A stretch of DNA of 64,000 bases from JAMHWF01 sp035911095 (GCA_035911095.1 JAMHWF010000023.1:91945-155944), one strand, 5' to 3'; positions 27,501 through 39,045 are shown, counted from the first letter of the stretch. Notes: generated from the letters alone by a model not told the origin. Numbers and translations: made by a program.

Positions 27501-27639
27501 GGTAGGTGGCGCGCGGCACCGCGGCGGTGTCCAGCGCGGGGACTTCGGCTCCGCTTGATGCCTTGGCGCCCGAAGTGAGGCCGTCCGCGCGCTCGTCCTC
27601 GGAGCCCGTTGAGTGCTGCTTCCCGCCAGCCTCGGCCAC
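24541..27639 (-). CDS. treY: Maltooligosyl trehalose synthase (TreY)
   Basis: This GH13 enzyme rearranges the reducing-end alpha-1,4 bond of a maltodextrin to the alpha,alpha-1,1 bond of maltooligosyl trehalose. The catalytic regions are present: DIVDHSQLNPEIGDE, DVVPNHMG (region I), LRIDHPDGL with the nucleophile Asp (region II), a Glu in LLIEKILAPHE, and GTSTHDSKRSEDVRARL (region IV). The conserved domain begins at PRATYRVQLHAGF. No ATG exists close by; GTG at 27639 (used here, about 1032 residues) or GTG at 27519 (about 992) are the options, and neither has a clear ribosome site. The last 27 or so residues after the conserved LLADLPFAALQ end look foreign and lie at the island border. It follows treZ by 19 nt. 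Confidence 0.88.
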   Translation of the reverse strand: MAEAGGKQHSTGSEDERADGLTSGAKASSGAEVPALDTAAVPRATYRVQLHAGFRFDDAAALAPYLAALGVSHLYTSPFLRARAGSMHGYDIVDHSQLNPEIGDEAAYERLCDALAAQGIGQLADVVPNHMGVLEADNAWWLDVLANGPASAYAETFDIDWTPAPGQAAAQVLMPVLGAQYGEVLEAGELVLVFDEAQAAFRVDYHEHRFPLDPGDSAAVLGRLPPPEEVAAEATVLLAAFAALPARDDDARGRRGLRRALVPRLQAALRALVAQHAAVRDWVEACVATYAGRPGEASSFDELDALIQRQAWRAAYWRVAGDEINYRRFFDVNTLAALRMERAEVFEAAHARLLQWLGEGRIAGLRIDHPDGLSDPLQYFRRLQAAHVARQCKAGVETPRALYLLIEKILAPHEHWPASWPVHGDTGYRFGQLVGGLFVDGRQAEAFDRLYEDFVGEAVDYEAELLAAKRDVMEQSLAADLYVLTQRAHRIAVADRRTRDFTRNGLRRAIVELAAAFPVYRTYLGGALPDPDGAATDRRHLDWALAAALRAGLAEPSALKWLHALLLDEIGDEAGDGDPARRAARLGVVQRFQQFTAPVMAKSMEDTAFYRYHRLVTLNEVGGEPRQFGTSVAAFHAANVQRQRFLPHCMLGTSTHDSKRSEDVRARLAVLSEIPEAWAGALARWRAATAPRAERAEGDAAIAPNDELLLYQSVVGIWPPGEVDEAALADLRERIQAYLLKALREAKQRSSWLRPDEAYEGAVARFVELLLGRLEPNPALSDLRAFVEGIAPFGAWNTLNQLLFKLTAPGVPDIYQGCEVWNWSLVDPDNRRPVDHARQAAMLSALQQASSGDARAAQLAGLRRGWADGRLKLDLCWRLLQWRAEAPELFRDGRYLPITVEGPAAEHVVAHARQTADGQAWALVVGTRLLHTLVEGRAGEVCEEGAAWAARWRETRLVLPAEAPREWVDRLSGRSHALSPGAEGGGSILAIVPLLADLPFAALQMNGRLPERPDVWRLGHCAGVSDSPRVPE

Positions 27640-27670
27640 GGGCGGGGATGCACCGGCCTCAGCCACCGGC
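27629..27670. repeat. 15-nt imperfect direct repeat at the treZ-treY junction
   Basis: GCCTCGGCCACGGGC (27629-27643) and GCCTCAGCCACCGGC (27656-27670) match at 13 of 15 positions with a 27-nt period. The second copy contains the treZ stop codon, and in the treY frame both read PVAEAG. It looks like a small local duplication that may have shifted the stop/start arrangement. Confidence 0.55.
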
Positions 27671-29599
27671 AAGCCCCTCGCGGCCGAGCGTCCAGCTGGC
27701 AGACCAGGGGCCGAAGCGCTCGTGGCCCTGCGGACCGTCGAGCCTTCCGACCTGGGCGATGACCTCTCCCGCGGAGAGCGGCGGCAGGCCCGAACCCTCG
27801 CCCCAGGACACCGCCGGCCCGGCAGCGAAGCGGGCACGCAACTCGAGGGCCTGGCCGTCGGCGAAGCGCCAGCGCACGACGAGGCGGCCGCCCTCGAGCA
27901 CGCGGGATTCGTGCGGCCAGGGCGCGGTGTCCGAGGCCGCGCCCCGCAGCTGCGGCAGCAGCGGCTCGAGGCGCCGGCGCCGCACCGCGAGCCAGCCGCG
28001 GATCTCGTCGAAGCGCTGCCTCGCGCGCGCGGCCGACGCGGCCGACAGGTCGGGGCGGCTGGCGCTGAAGGTCGCCATGTCGCCGGGGTCGGGCAGCGCA
28101 TCGCCGGCCTCGCCGATGAAGGCGGCGAACTCGCGCGCGCGGCCTTCGCGCACCGCCTCGCGCAGCGGCGAGTCCCAGTCGGCGAAGTACAGGAAGGGCT
28201 GCCGCTCGTCGTGCTCCTCGCCCATGAAGAGCATCGGCATGCCGGGCGCGAGCAGGCACACCGCGGTCGCCAGGCGCAGGGCCGCCGGGTCGGCCAGCAC
28301 CGACAGGCGCTCGCCGCGCGCGCGGTTGCCGACTTGGTCGTGGTTCTGCAGGAAGTTGACGAAGCGCGTCGGCAGCGCCTCGCGCCGGCGCGGGGCGGTG
28401 GCCGCGTCGCCTGCGCCGTCGCAAGCCCGCCCGCCGATTCCTTCGGGTGCCACCGGGCCCGTGCAACCGCCGACCAGAAGCCGCGCCAGCGTCTCCAGCG
28501 GTGCGGCTGCGAACGGCGCGTAGTAGCCCTGTCGCTCGCCGGTCAGCAGCACGTGCAGCGCGTGGTGCAGCTCGTCGTGCCACTGCCCGTCGTAGCGGCC
28601 GCGCGTGCCGGGCGCCGCGAGCCAGGCCGTCTCGCACTTCTCGTTCTCGAGCACGAGGTGCACGCGCCGCGTGGGGAAGGCGTCGCGCACCGCGGCCGAG
28701 AGCTCTTCCAGCAGGTGCGGCAGGCTGTCGTCGACGATCGCGTGCACCGCGTCGAGCCGCAGCCCGTCGAAGCGGAACTCGCCGAGCCAGTAGAGCGCGT
28801 TGTGGACGAAGAACTCGCGCACCCGTGCCGCGTCCGGCCCGTCGAAATTCATGCCGTCGCCCCAGGCGGTGCGGTGGGTCTTCGAGAAGAAGGCCGGCGC
28901 ATAGGCGTGCAGGTAGTTGCCATCGGGGCCGAAGTGGTTGTAGACGACGTCGAGCCAGACGGCGATGCCGAGCTGGTGCGCCGCCTGCACGAAGGCCTTC
29001 AGGTCCTCCGGCCGGCCGTAGGCCGCATGCGGCGCGAACGGCAGCACGCCGTCGTAGCCCCAGCCGAAGCGGCCGGGGAAGGACGCGAGCGGCATCAGCT
29101 CGACCACGCTGATGCCGAGCGCGAGCAGCTCGGGCAGGCGCGCCGCGGCCGCGGCATAGCTGCCCTCGGGCGTGAAGCTGCCGACGTGCAGCTCATAGAT
29201 CACGCTCTCGTGCCAGGGCCGGCCGGTCCATTCGGCCTCGGCCTCGTGCCAGGCGAAGGCGCGCGGGTCGACCACCTCGCTCGGACCGTGCGGCCCTTCG
29301 GGGTTGAAACGCGAGGCCGGGTCGGGCACGGCGAGCAGCTCGACGTCGGCGTCGGGATCGGCCTCGCTGCCCTTCCCCACCAGCCAGCGGTAGCGCGTGC
29401 CGGACCAGGCCGAGGGCACGGTGACATGGAACAGCCCGTCGTCCTGGCGCTGGGCGGGCACGATGCGCGGCGACCGGCCAGGCTGGCCCTCGAGCTGCAG
29501 CTGCACCGCGCGCGCGGCCGGCGCCCAGAGCGAGAACAGGGTGCCGCCCTGCGGCAGCACCGTGGCACCGAAAGGCATCTCGTGGGCAACGTGCAGCAT
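27659..29599 (-). CDS. treZ: Maltooligosyl trehalose trehalohydrolase (TreZ)
   Basis: This 646-residue GH13 enzyme hydrolyses maltooligosyl trehalose to release trehalose. An N-terminal CBM48-like domain (FSLWAPAARAVQLQLEG) precedes the barrel. Signature pieces are YELHVGSFTPEGS, GWGYDGVLPFAPHAAYG, DVVYNHFGPDGNYL (region I), FDGLRLDAVHAI (nucleophile Asp), LVLENEKCE (acid/base Glu) and FLQNHDQVGNRARGERL (region IV). One local peculiarity is an Ala/Arg-rich loop before LPTRFVNFLQNHD. The ATG at 29599 lies 14 nt after the glgX stop, and a second in-frame ATG is at residue 8. The downstream treY begins within 20 nt of the stop, so treX-treZ-treY form one operon. Confidence 0.92.
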   Translation of the reverse strand: MLHVAHEMPFGATVLPQGGTLFSLWAPAARAVQLQLEGQPGRSPRIVPAQRQDDGLFHVTVPSAWSGTRYRWLVGKGSEADPDADVELLAVPDPASRFNPEGPHGPSEVVDPRAFAWHEAEAEWTGRPWHESVIYELHVGSFTPEGSYAAAAARLPELLALGISVVELMPLASFPGRFGWGYDGVLPFAPHAAYGRPEDLKAFVQAAHQLGIAVWLDVVYNHFGPDGNYLHAYAPAFFSKTHRTAWGDGMNFDGPDAARVREFFVHNALYWLGEFRFDGLRLDAVHAIVDDSLPHLLEELSAAVRDAFPTRRVHLVLENEKCETAWLAAPGTRGRYDGQWHDELHHALHVLLTGERQGYYAPFAAAPLETLARLLVGGCTGPVAPEGIGGRACDGAGDAATAPRRREALPTRFVNFLQNHDQVGNRARGERLSVLADPAALRLATAVCLLAPGMPMLFMGEEHDERQPFLYFADWDSPLREAVREGRAREFAAFIGEAGDALPDPGDMATFSASRPDLSAASAARARQRFDEIRGWLAVRRRRLEPLLPQLRGAASDTAPWPHESRVLEGGRLVVRWRFADGQALELRARFAAGPAVSWGEGSGLPPLSAGEVIAQVGRLDGPQGHERFGPWSASWTLGREGLAGG

Positions 29600-29613
29600 G
29601 GCGCCGTGCCCCG

Positions 29614-31797
29614 TCAGCCTTCGGCGGCCGCAGGCGCCGGCACGGGAGCAGGCGCCGACGGCTGCGCCGCCTGCCTGAGCACCACGAGCGAGCGGCTGCC
29701 TGCCAGGTAGCCCCCTTCAACCTCGCCCGGCCCCTCGGGCGGCGTGCCGTTGCCGCCGGCCACCGGCGGCTGGCCGTCGGGCGTCGAGGTGTCGAACACC
29801 GGCTGCCACTTCGGCGAGACCCCGGCCGGCAGCGTGAACCAGACCGCCTCGTGATGGCGGTTGATCAGCACCAGCAGCGAGTCGCCCTGCGGCGGCGCCT
29901 CGCCTTCGCGCTGCGCGCCGATGCGCGCGCCGTCGAGCCACATCGCGATCGCGGTCAGGCCGGGCGCCTGCCAGTCCTCGGCCGAGAGCTCGTTCGCATC
30001 GGCGTCGAGCCAGGTGATGTCCTTGCGCCCGGCCTCGTCGGCCTGGCCGTCGAACCAGCGCACGCGGCGCAGCGCGGGCTGGCTGCGGCGCAGCTCGAGC
30101 AGGCGCCGCGTGTAGTCGAGCAGGCGCTGCTGGCGCTCGTCGAGCTGCCAGTGGAACCAGGACAGGGGACTGTCCTGGCAGTAGCCGTTGTTGTTGCCGC
30201 TCTGGCTGCGGCTCATTTCGTCGCCGGCCAGCAGCAGCGGCGTGCCCTGCGACAGCAGCAGGGTCGCGAGCAGGTTGCGCTTCTGGCGCTCGCGCAGCGC
30301 GAGCACCACCTCGTCCTGCGTCACGCCCTCGATGCCGCAGTTCCAGCTGCGGTTGTGGCTCTCGCCGTCGCGGTTGTCTTCCTGGTTCGCTTCGTTGTGC
30401 TTGCCGTTGTAGCTGACCAGGTCGTGCAGCGTGAAGCCGTCGTGCACGGTGACGATGTTGACGCTGGCCGCCGGCCCGCGGCCCGAAGGCTTGTAGGTGT
30501 CGGCCGAGCCGGCCAGGCCGCGCGTCACACCCGCGGCATGCGGCTCGGGACCGTTCCAGAAGTCGCGCACCGTGTCGCGGTAGCCGCCGTTCCACTCGGC
30601 CCAGCCCTTGGGGAAGCCGCCCACCTGGTAGCCGCCCTCGCCCATGTCCCAGGGCTCGGCGATCAGCTTGACCTTGGACAGCACCGGGTCGCGCCGGATC
30701 GCGTTGAAGAAGCGGCTGTGGTGGTCGAAGCGGTCGTGGCCGCGGCCGAGCGCGGTGGCCAGGTCGAAGCGGAAGCCGTCGACGTGCATCTGCTCGACCC
30801 AGTAGCGCAGGCTGTCGACGATCATGCGCACGACCACCGGGTGGTCGGTGTTCAGCGTGTTGCCGGTGCCGGTGACGTCATGGCAGAAGCGGCGGTCCTG
30901 CGCGCTCAGCCGGTAGTAGGTGGCATGGTCGATCCCCTTGAACGAGAGCGTCGGCCCCAGGTGGTTGCCCTCGGCGCTGTGGTTGTAGACCACGTCGAGG
31001 ATCACCTCGATGCCGGCGGCGTGCAGCAGCTTGACCATGCCCTTGAACTCGGCGAGCAGGTGGTCGGTGGCGGCGTAGCGCCCCTCGGGCGCGAAGAAGC
31101 CGATCGTGTTGTAGCCCCAGTAGTTGCGCAGCCCGTGCTCGACCAGGCGGTGGTCATCGAGAAAGGCATGCACCGGCAGCAGCTCGATCGCGTTGACGCC
31201 CAGGTGCTTGAAGTGCGCGATCGCCGCGTCGGAGGCCAGGCCCGCATAGGTCCCGCGCAGGTCCTCGCGCACCTGCGGGTGCTCGGCGGTGAAGCCCTTG
31301 ATGTGGACCTCGTAGAACACCGTGTCTTGCCAGGGGATCGCGGGCGGCCGGTCGTCGCCCCAGTCGAAGCGCTCGTCGACGACCTGGCCCTTGGGCATCG
31401 TCGCGGCGCTGTCCTCGGTGCTGAAGCTCGCGTCTTCCTCGGGCGCCCCGAGCACGTAGCCGTAGTGCTGCGGGCCCCAGTCGGGCGCGCCGACGATCGC
31501 GCGCGCGTAAGGGTCGAGCAACAACTTGTGCGGATTGCAACGCAGTCCCGCGCCAGGCTCATAGGGGCCGTGCACGCGGTAGCCGTACAGCGTGCCAGGC
31601 CCGCAGCCCGGCACGTAGATGAACCAGATGCCGCCACGGTGGGCCAGCTCGACGCGGCGTGTCTCGGCCTGGGTCTGCGGGTCGTAGAGGCACAGCTCGA
31701 CCTTCTGCGCGCAGCTCGTGTACAGCGCGAAGTTGACGCCGCGGCCGTCCCAGCTCGCGCCGAGCGGATACGGCCGCCCGGTTCTCGTGCGGGCCAT
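29614..31797 (-). CDS. glgX: Glycogen debranching enzyme GlgX/TreX
   Basis: This 727-residue GH13 isoamylase-type enzyme hydrolyses alpha-1,6 branches. It has a CBM48 N-terminus (GRPYPLGASWDGRGVNFALY), FYEVHIKGFTAEHP, NYWGYNTIGFFAPEGRYA, DVVYNHSAEGNHLGP (region I), GFRFDLATALGR (nucleophile), LIAEPWDMGEGGYQVG (acid/base) and TVHDGFTLHDLVSYNGKHNEANQEDNRDGE trimmed here to its core HDGFTLHDLVSYN (region IV). As first gene of the treX-treZ-treY operon it would supply linear maltodextrin to TreY. The C-terminus ends in a Pro/Ala tail. The ATG at 31797 opens directly into the conserved domain. Confidence 0.93.
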   Translation of the reverse strand: MARTRTGRPYPLGASWDGRGVNFALYTSCAQKVELCLYDPQTQAETRRVELAHRGGIWFIYVPGCGPGTLYGYRVHGPYEPGAGLRCNPHKLLLDPYARAIVGAPDWGPQHYGYVLGAPEEDASFSTEDSAATMPKGQVVDERFDWGDDRPPAIPWQDTVFYEVHIKGFTAEHPQVREDLRGTYAGLASDAAIAHFKHLGVNAIELLPVHAFLDDHRLVEHGLRNYWGYNTIGFFAPEGRYAATDHLLAEFKGMVKLLHAAGIEVILDVVYNHSAEGNHLGPTLSFKGIDHATYYRLSAQDRRFCHDVTGTGNTLNTDHPVVVRMIVDSLRYWVEQMHVDGFRFDLATALGRGHDRFDHHSRFFNAIRRDPVLSKVKLIAEPWDMGEGGYQVGGFPKGWAEWNGGYRDTVRDFWNGPEPHAAGVTRGLAGSADTYKPSGRGPAASVNIVTVHDGFTLHDLVSYNGKHNEANQEDNRDGESHNRSWNCGIEGVTQDEVVLALRERQKRNLLATLLLSQGTPLLLAGDEMSRSQSGNNNGYCQDSPLSWFHWQLDERQQRLLDYTRRLLELRRSQPALRRVRWFDGQADEAGRKDITWLDADANELSAEDWQAPGLTAIAMWLDGARIGAQREGEAPPQGDSLLVLINRHHEAVWFTLPAGVSPKWQPVFDTSTPDGQPPVAGGNGTPPEGPGEVEGGYLAGSRSLVVLRQAAQPSAPAPVPAPAAAEG

Positions 31798-32353
31798 CGG
31801 CTAGGCCCTGACGGCGTGGTGGCCGGGCCCGCGCCTGCCCGCAGGGCCGCAGGCCCGCGCGGAGGGGCGGCCTGTCTCGGCCCCCGGTCGGTCTGTCGGC
31901 GTCATTCGCTGTGGCGGAATCGTCATGCGCAAGGGGTCGGCCCGTGGCCGATCGGGTCTTGGACGTGGGGGCGGCACGCATCGATCGTGCCGCGGCCTCC
32001 GAGGCCGGTTGGCGCAGGGCGCGTGCGCCCCGCTGTCGACGGGCCCGGGCCTTCGCGGGCTTCGCCTGGAGCCCGGAACGGGCAGTGTGCCGCAAACCCC
32101 GTGTCGACCGAACGACCGTTGCGTGATGACACGAAGCGGCATGGTCACGCGCACGACCAGCAGCGGTACCGCGAACCCTGCATGCCCACGGGAACGCTCC
32201 TTCGCACCCGTGGGAACTGGGCCGACACAGCCTCATGAGGGGACGCCTCGCCGGCCGAGGTATCGATAATCTGGCCCCCAGAACCGCCCTCTCGGCGGCA
32301 CCGGAGATCGCAGACGACAGCCCCGTCGTCCAGAGCAGAGGAGGTCCTCCGAG
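31798..32353. other. 556-nt divergent intergenic region
   Basis: This region lies between the treXZY operon and the binding-protein/kinase operon and must hold both promoters. No frame in it shows a domain or signal peptide. TATCGATAAT at 32261-32270 is a plausible -10 area for the rightward operon. A short palindrome GGAGG-T-CCTCC (32340-32350) overlaps the ribosome-binding site AGGAGGT at 32339-32345. Confidence 0.45.
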
Positions 32354-33151
32354 ATGTATCCAACCCACCCCCCCGCCGGCCGCGCTCGCCTGCGCGCCGT
32401 CTCCTCACGCTGGTTGGCTGCGGCGCTGCTGCTGGTCGCCGCTGCGGCCGGCGCGGCTGAATCGGTGGTCATCGCCGGCGAGGACGACTGGGCGCCCTAT
32501 TCCTATGCCGCGCCCGCCACGCGCGAGCCGACCGGCATGGCGGTCGAGATCGTGCGCGAGGCCTTCGCCGCGGTCGACGTCCAAGCCGAGATCATGGTCG
32601 CGCCCTTCGCTCGCTGCATGCACTTGTCGAAGGTGGGCCATGTCGCGGGCTGCTTCAACGCGACGATCGTCGACGACAACCGCGCCGACTACCACTGGCA
32701 CCAGGCGCCGATGTTCACCGAGGAGTTGGCCATCTTCGGCCGGCCCGGCGCGGCGACGAAGCCGCTCGGCCTCGACGACCTGGCCGGCAAGCGCGTCGGC
32801 TTCACGCTTGGCTACACCTACCCGCCCGAGTTCCGCAACGACACGCGGCTGGTCCGCATCAGCGCCAAGTCGGATGGCGTGCTGCTCGGCCTGCTGCTGG
32901 CCGGCCGCGTCGACTTCATCCTCGCCAACACCGGCCCGCTCTACCTGCGCATGGCTTCCGACCCGACGATGCGAGAACGCGTGCAGAAGGTCGGCGTGAT
33001 CTCGCAGGATGGCTTCTGGCTCGCCTTCTCGAAGGTCCATCCGCAGGGCGAGGCCATGTCGCGGCGCTTCGACGCCGGCCTGCAGAAGCTGCGCGACAAC
33101 GGCCGGCTGGAGGCCTTGATCGCCGGCTACCGAACACGGCTCGGCTACTGA
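32354..33151 (+). CDS. Periplasmic amino-acid-type solute-binding protein, likely sensor partner
   Basis: This 265-residue family-3 (SBP_bac_3) binding protein has a signal peptide with a hydrophobic core WLAAALLLVAAAAGAAES and cleavage near residue 34. The mature domain shows DDWAPYSY, GMAVEIVREAF, PFARCMHLSKVGHVAGCFN, DLAGKRVGFTLGYTYP and LLAGRVDFILANTGPL, the two-lobe pattern of the fold. No permease or ATPase gene is adjacent. A hybrid histidine kinase starts 14 nt after the stop, so I infer that it acts as a periplasmic ligand sensor for the kinase rather than in transport. The ATG at 32354 has a near-consensus AGGAGGT 8 nt upstream. Confidence 0.85.
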   Translation: MYPTHPPAGRARLRAVSSRWLAAALLLVAAAAGAAESVVIAGEDDWAPYSYAAPATREPTGMAVEIVREAFAAVDVQAEIMVAPFARCMHLSKVGHVAGCFNATIVDDNRADYHWHQAPMFTEELAIFGRPGAATKPLGLDDLAGKRVGFTLGYTYPPEFRNDTRLVRISAKSDGVLLGLLLAGRVDFILANTGPLYLRMASDPTMRERVQKVGVISQDGFWLAFSKVHPQGEAMSRRFDAGLQKLRDNGRLEALIAGYRTRLGY

Positions 33152-33165
33152 GCAGCACCCGCACG

Positions 33166-35895
<2,730 letters not shown>

Positions 35896-35898
35896 GCG

Positions 35899-36984
35899 AT
35901 GGAACAGCCGGTGCCGATCGCCCTCTCGGCCTGGCTCACCACGCTGGTGGTCGCGCTGATCGCCGTCGTGCTGGCCGAGATCGTGGTCTGGCTCGGCACG
36001 CGCATCGTCGTGCGCGCCACGCGCGATTCGCCGATCGCCGCGACGATCGCCAAGGGCATCCGCGCCCCGGCGCGCTGGGCGCTGCCGCTGGTGGCGCTGA
36101 GCCTCGTCTGGCATGCGGCGCCGGACGATCTTCCCGGGCACGCCGGCGTGCAGCGCCTGACCGCCCAGCTGCTGATCGGCGCGATCACCTGGCTGCTGGT
36201 GCGCGTGATCAACGGCACCGCCGACGGCGTCATCGCGCAGCACCCGCTCGGCGTGGCCGACAACCTGCCGGCGCGGCGCATCCACACGCAGACCCGGGTG
36301 CTGTCGCGCACGCTGTCGGGACTCGTCGCGCTGGTCGGCGTCTCGCTGGTGCTGATGACCTTCCCGGCAGTGCGGCAGATCGGCACCAGCCTGCTCGCCT
36401 CGGCCGGCGTGCTCGGCATCGTCGCCGGCCTCGCGGCGCGGCCGGTGCTCGGCAACATGATCGCCGGCCTGCAGATCGCGCTGTCGCAGCCGATCCGGCT
36501 CGACGACGTGGTCGTCGCGCAGGGCGAATGGGGCGTCATCGAGGAGATCTCTCGCACCTACGTCGTCGTGCGCATCTGGGACCAGCGGCGCCTCGTCGTG
36601 CCGCTGCAGTGGTGGATCGAAAACCCCTTCCAGAACTGGACCCGCAACAGCAGCGAACTCACCGGGACCGTCTTCCTCTGGGTCGACTACCGGATGCCGC
36701 TCGCGCCGCTGCGCGAGGCGCTGCAGCGGGCCTGCGAGGCCTGCCCGCAGTGGGACGGCCGCCTCGCCAAGCTGCAGGTGGTCGAGGCCGGCGAGCGCGC
36801 CATGCAGCTGCGCTGCCTCGTCACCGCGAAGAGTTCGCCCGAAGCCTGGGACCTGCGCTGCCACGTGCGCGAGGCGCTGGTCGACTTCGTGCAGCGCGAG
36901 TATCCGCAGCACCTGCCGACGCTGCGCACCGAGGTGCCGCGCACCACGGCCGCGGCCGGCAGCACCGAGACCGGCGCGGCCTGA
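35899..36984 (+). CDS. MscS-family mechanosensitive channel
   Basis: This 361-residue inner-membrane channel has an N-terminal transmembrane helix (WLTTLVVALIAVVLAEIVVW), two more helices, and the pore-lining TM3 region SAGVLGIVAGLAARPVLGN. The beta domain RLDDVVVAQGEWGVIEEIS and YVVVRIWDQRRLVVPLQW follow, with a soluble C-terminal cage. The GxAxxPxxGN form matches the family pattern. It would open under membrane tension. Its ATG lies 3 nt after the kinase stop, which strongly suggests translational coupling with a signalling operon. It ends 28 nt before the convergent receptor fragment. Confidence 0.92.
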   Translation: MEQPVPIALSAWLTTLVVALIAVVLAEIVVWLGTRIVVRATRDSPIAATIAKGIRAPARWALPLVALSLVWHAAPDDLPGHAGVQRLTAQLLIGAITWLLVRVINGTADGVIAQHPLGVADNLPARRIHTQTRVLSRTLSGLVALVGVSLVLMTFPAVRQIGTSLLASAGVLGIVAGLAARPVLGNMIAGLQIALSQPIRLDDVVVAQGEWGVIEEISRTYVVVRIWDQRRLVVPLQWWIENPFQNWTRNSSELTGTVFLWVDYRMPLAPLREALQRACEACPQWDGRLAKLQVVEAGERAMQLRCLVTAKSSPEAWDLRCHVREALVDFVQREYPQHLPTLRTEVPRTTAAAGSTETGAA

Positions 36985-37011
36985 CGCCAAGGCGCCCACT
37001 GCCGGCCGGCG

Positions 37012-37914
37012 TCAGAGGTCGATGCTGACCGACAGCTGCACGGTGCGCGGGGCGCCGACGAAGAGCCCCTGGTAGTCCGCCACCGCGCCCCAGTAGCGCC
37101 GGCCGGTCAGGTTGTGAACGGCCGCGTGCAGGGTCACCGGGCGCTCGCCGACGCGCCACTCGTATCGCGCCCCGAGGTTCCAGACCGTCGAGTCCGCGAT
37201 CCACAGCGTGTTCTCGTCGTTCGCGTACTGGCGGCCCAGGCGCACCACGCCGCCGTTCAGCGTCAGGCCGGACGCGCCTGGCACGTCCCATTCGGCGTCG
37301 AGCTTTACCTGGTAGCGCGGCACCGCCATGCCGCGATGCCCTTCGTTGACCCGGTCGGCCGTCTGGCGCAGGGTGACGTCGAGCAGCGTGCCGCCCCCCA
37401 GCAGGCGCAGGCCGGTGCGCGGCTGGCCGAACACACCCAGTTCCAGGCCGTCGACGCGGCGCTTGCCGTTGACCGCGAAGACGTTGTCCAGGCCCAACGC
37501 CGCCCGCGGCTCGTCGGCGCGGAACCAGGCCAGGGTGGCGCCGAGCGTGCCGCTGTCGAACTTGAGGCCGATCTCGCGCTGGCGCGTCTTGTAGGGCGGC
37601 AGCGACTGCCCGGGGTTGAGCACGTCCGGGCTCTCGTCGAGCGAGGGCGCCACGTCGCCGGCGGCCAGGCCCTCGACCGAGTTGACGTAGACCGACCAGG
37701 CGGGCGAGAACTTCCACAGCGCGGCCAGCGTCGGGGTCCAGGCGTCGCGGTCGTAGGCGGTCATCAGGCTGTCATCGCCGTCGTGGTCGCGCACCCGGAT
37801 GCGCTGGTAGCGCAGGCCGGCGACGACCACCAGCCGTCCGTCGAGCAGCGTCATCGTGTCGGCCAGGGCGACGCTGTCGAACACCGCACGGGGAACGGAT
37901 GGCGTCTCGGGTCG
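37012..37914 (-). pseudogene. C-terminal fragment of a TonB-dependent (FecA-like) receptor
   Basis: About 300 residues form the last part of a 22-stranded outer-membrane receptor: LLDGRLVVVAGLRYQR, WSVYVNSVEGL, LPPYKTRQREIGLKFDSG, GLELGVFG, VPRYQVKLDAEW, and the end HNLTGRRYWG ... TVQLSVSIDL. The signal peptide, plug and first half of the barrel are missing. The frame begins right after a TGA at 37915-37917, only about 85 nt from the end of fecR, so the N-terminal 400 or so residues have been deleted. A GTG at 37884 could start a short protein, but without signal or plug it could not work as a receptor. The final residue is Leu instead of the usual Phe/Trp. Confidence 0.82.
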
Positions 37915-38001
37915 TCAACGGGACCGGGCGGTCTGGGTCTGGTACGGCCTGCGTAGCCACCCCTGGCGCGGGCACCGCCCGACGGTCGGGCCGCCAGACG
38001 C

Positions 38002-39045
38002 CTAGCCTCCGGCCGGTTCGACCTGCACCCAGTAGTCGGTGTGGTACCGGATCTCGAGCGGCAGCACCTGGGCCAGCGCCTTCAGGACCTGGTCGGTGTC
38101 GTGCAGCGGAAACACCCCCGACACGCGCAGCCCGGCCACCGCCGGCGCCCAGCGCACCACCCCGGGCCGGTAGCGGGAGAGGTCGGCGAGAAACTCGTCG
38201 AGCCGCATGTTGTCGGCCACCAGTTGCCCGCGCGACCAGGCCACCGCCTGCTCGTCGATCGTGGCCAGCGGCCCGACCGAGCGGCGGGTGAACGAGGTCG
38301 CCAGCCCGGCCCTGACCGACAGGGGGCGTGGCTGGGCGGTGGCGCCCAGCGGGCGGATCTCGGCCTCGCCCTCGAGCACCGCGATGCGGGTGCGCCCTTC
38401 GAGCTGACGCACCGACAGGCGCGTGCCGAACGGGTGGATGCTGCCTTCGGCGGTGAGCACGACCAGCCCCCGCGCCCGCGGCGCACGGCCGATCGCCGCG
38501 TCGCGCGACACCATCACCTCGCCCGACACCAGGTGGAGCAACCAGCCCCCGGCGTCGAGGCCGACGTCGATCGCGCTGGACGTGTTCAACGTGACGAGGG
38601 TGCCGTCGGCGAGCCGCTCGGTGCGCTGCGCGCCGGTGGCGGTGTGCAGGTCGGCGACCATCGCCTGCCAGGTCTCGCTGCGCGACGCCAGCCCGCCGGC
38701 GACCACCGCGACGCCGGCCCAGGCCGCGAGCGTCAGCGCACGGCGCCGCCCACGCACGGCAGGTGCCGCCCCGCCGATGGCCCCCGGCGCGCCACGCGCC
38801 ACCGACGGCGGCAGCGACCTGAGCCGTCCGGCCGCCGCCTCGACATGGCGCCAGGCCCGCTCGTGGTCGGGGTCGGCGTCGCGCCACTGCTGCCAGCGCG
38901 CCCGGTCTTCGTCGCTGGTCTCGCCCGACATCAGCAGGGTCAGCCAGTCAGCCGCCTGGTGCGCGACCGCCTCGGTGATCGGCCGGCCGCCGGCATTCGC
39001 CGGGGCCGGCCGCCCTTCTCCGGCCGGGGACGGGGGGGTCGACAT
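38002..39045 (-). CDS. FecR-family anti-sigma/sensor protein
   Basis: This 347-residue protein has the DUF4880 N-terminus (AADWLTLLMSGETSDEDRARWQQW split around WxxxxDADPDHERAW), a single membrane helix (LTLAAWAGVAVVAGGLA, about residues 95-112), the FecR domain (RTERLADGTLVTLNTSSA, VSGEVMVSRD) and a C-terminal secretin/TonB-short-N-like domain. FecR proteins pass an iron-siderophore signal from a TonB receptor to an ECF sigma factor. Here the receptor downstream is truncated and no sigma factor precedes it: a 34-codon frame (39149-39045) ends in TGATG overlapping this start but is not sigma-like. fecR is probably orphaned. The ATG at 39045 gives the normal domain layout. Confidence 0.87.
   Translation of the reverse strand: MSTPPSPAGEGRPAPANAGGRPITEAVAHQAADWLTLLMSGETSDEDRARWQQWRDADPDHERAWRHVEAAAGRLRSLPPSVARGAPGAIGGAAPAVRGRRRALTLAAWAGVAVVAGGLASRSETWQAMVADLHTATGAQRTERLADGTLVTLNTSSAIDVGLDAGGWLLHLVSGEVMVSRDAAIGRAPRARGLVVLTAEGSIHPFGTRLSVRQLEGRTRIAVLEGEAEIRPLGATAQPRPLSVRAGLATSFTRRSVGPLATIDEQAVAWSRGQLVADNMRLDEFLADLSRYRPGVVRWAPAVAGLRVSGVFPLHDTDQVLKALAQVLPLEIRYHTDYWVQVEPAGG

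Noticed and set aside
25132..27558. 808-codon plus-strand frame opposite treY
   Set aside because: Composition is that of an antisense shadow (Val/Arg/Gln/His-rich without motifs), while the minus strand has all GH13 catalytic regions.
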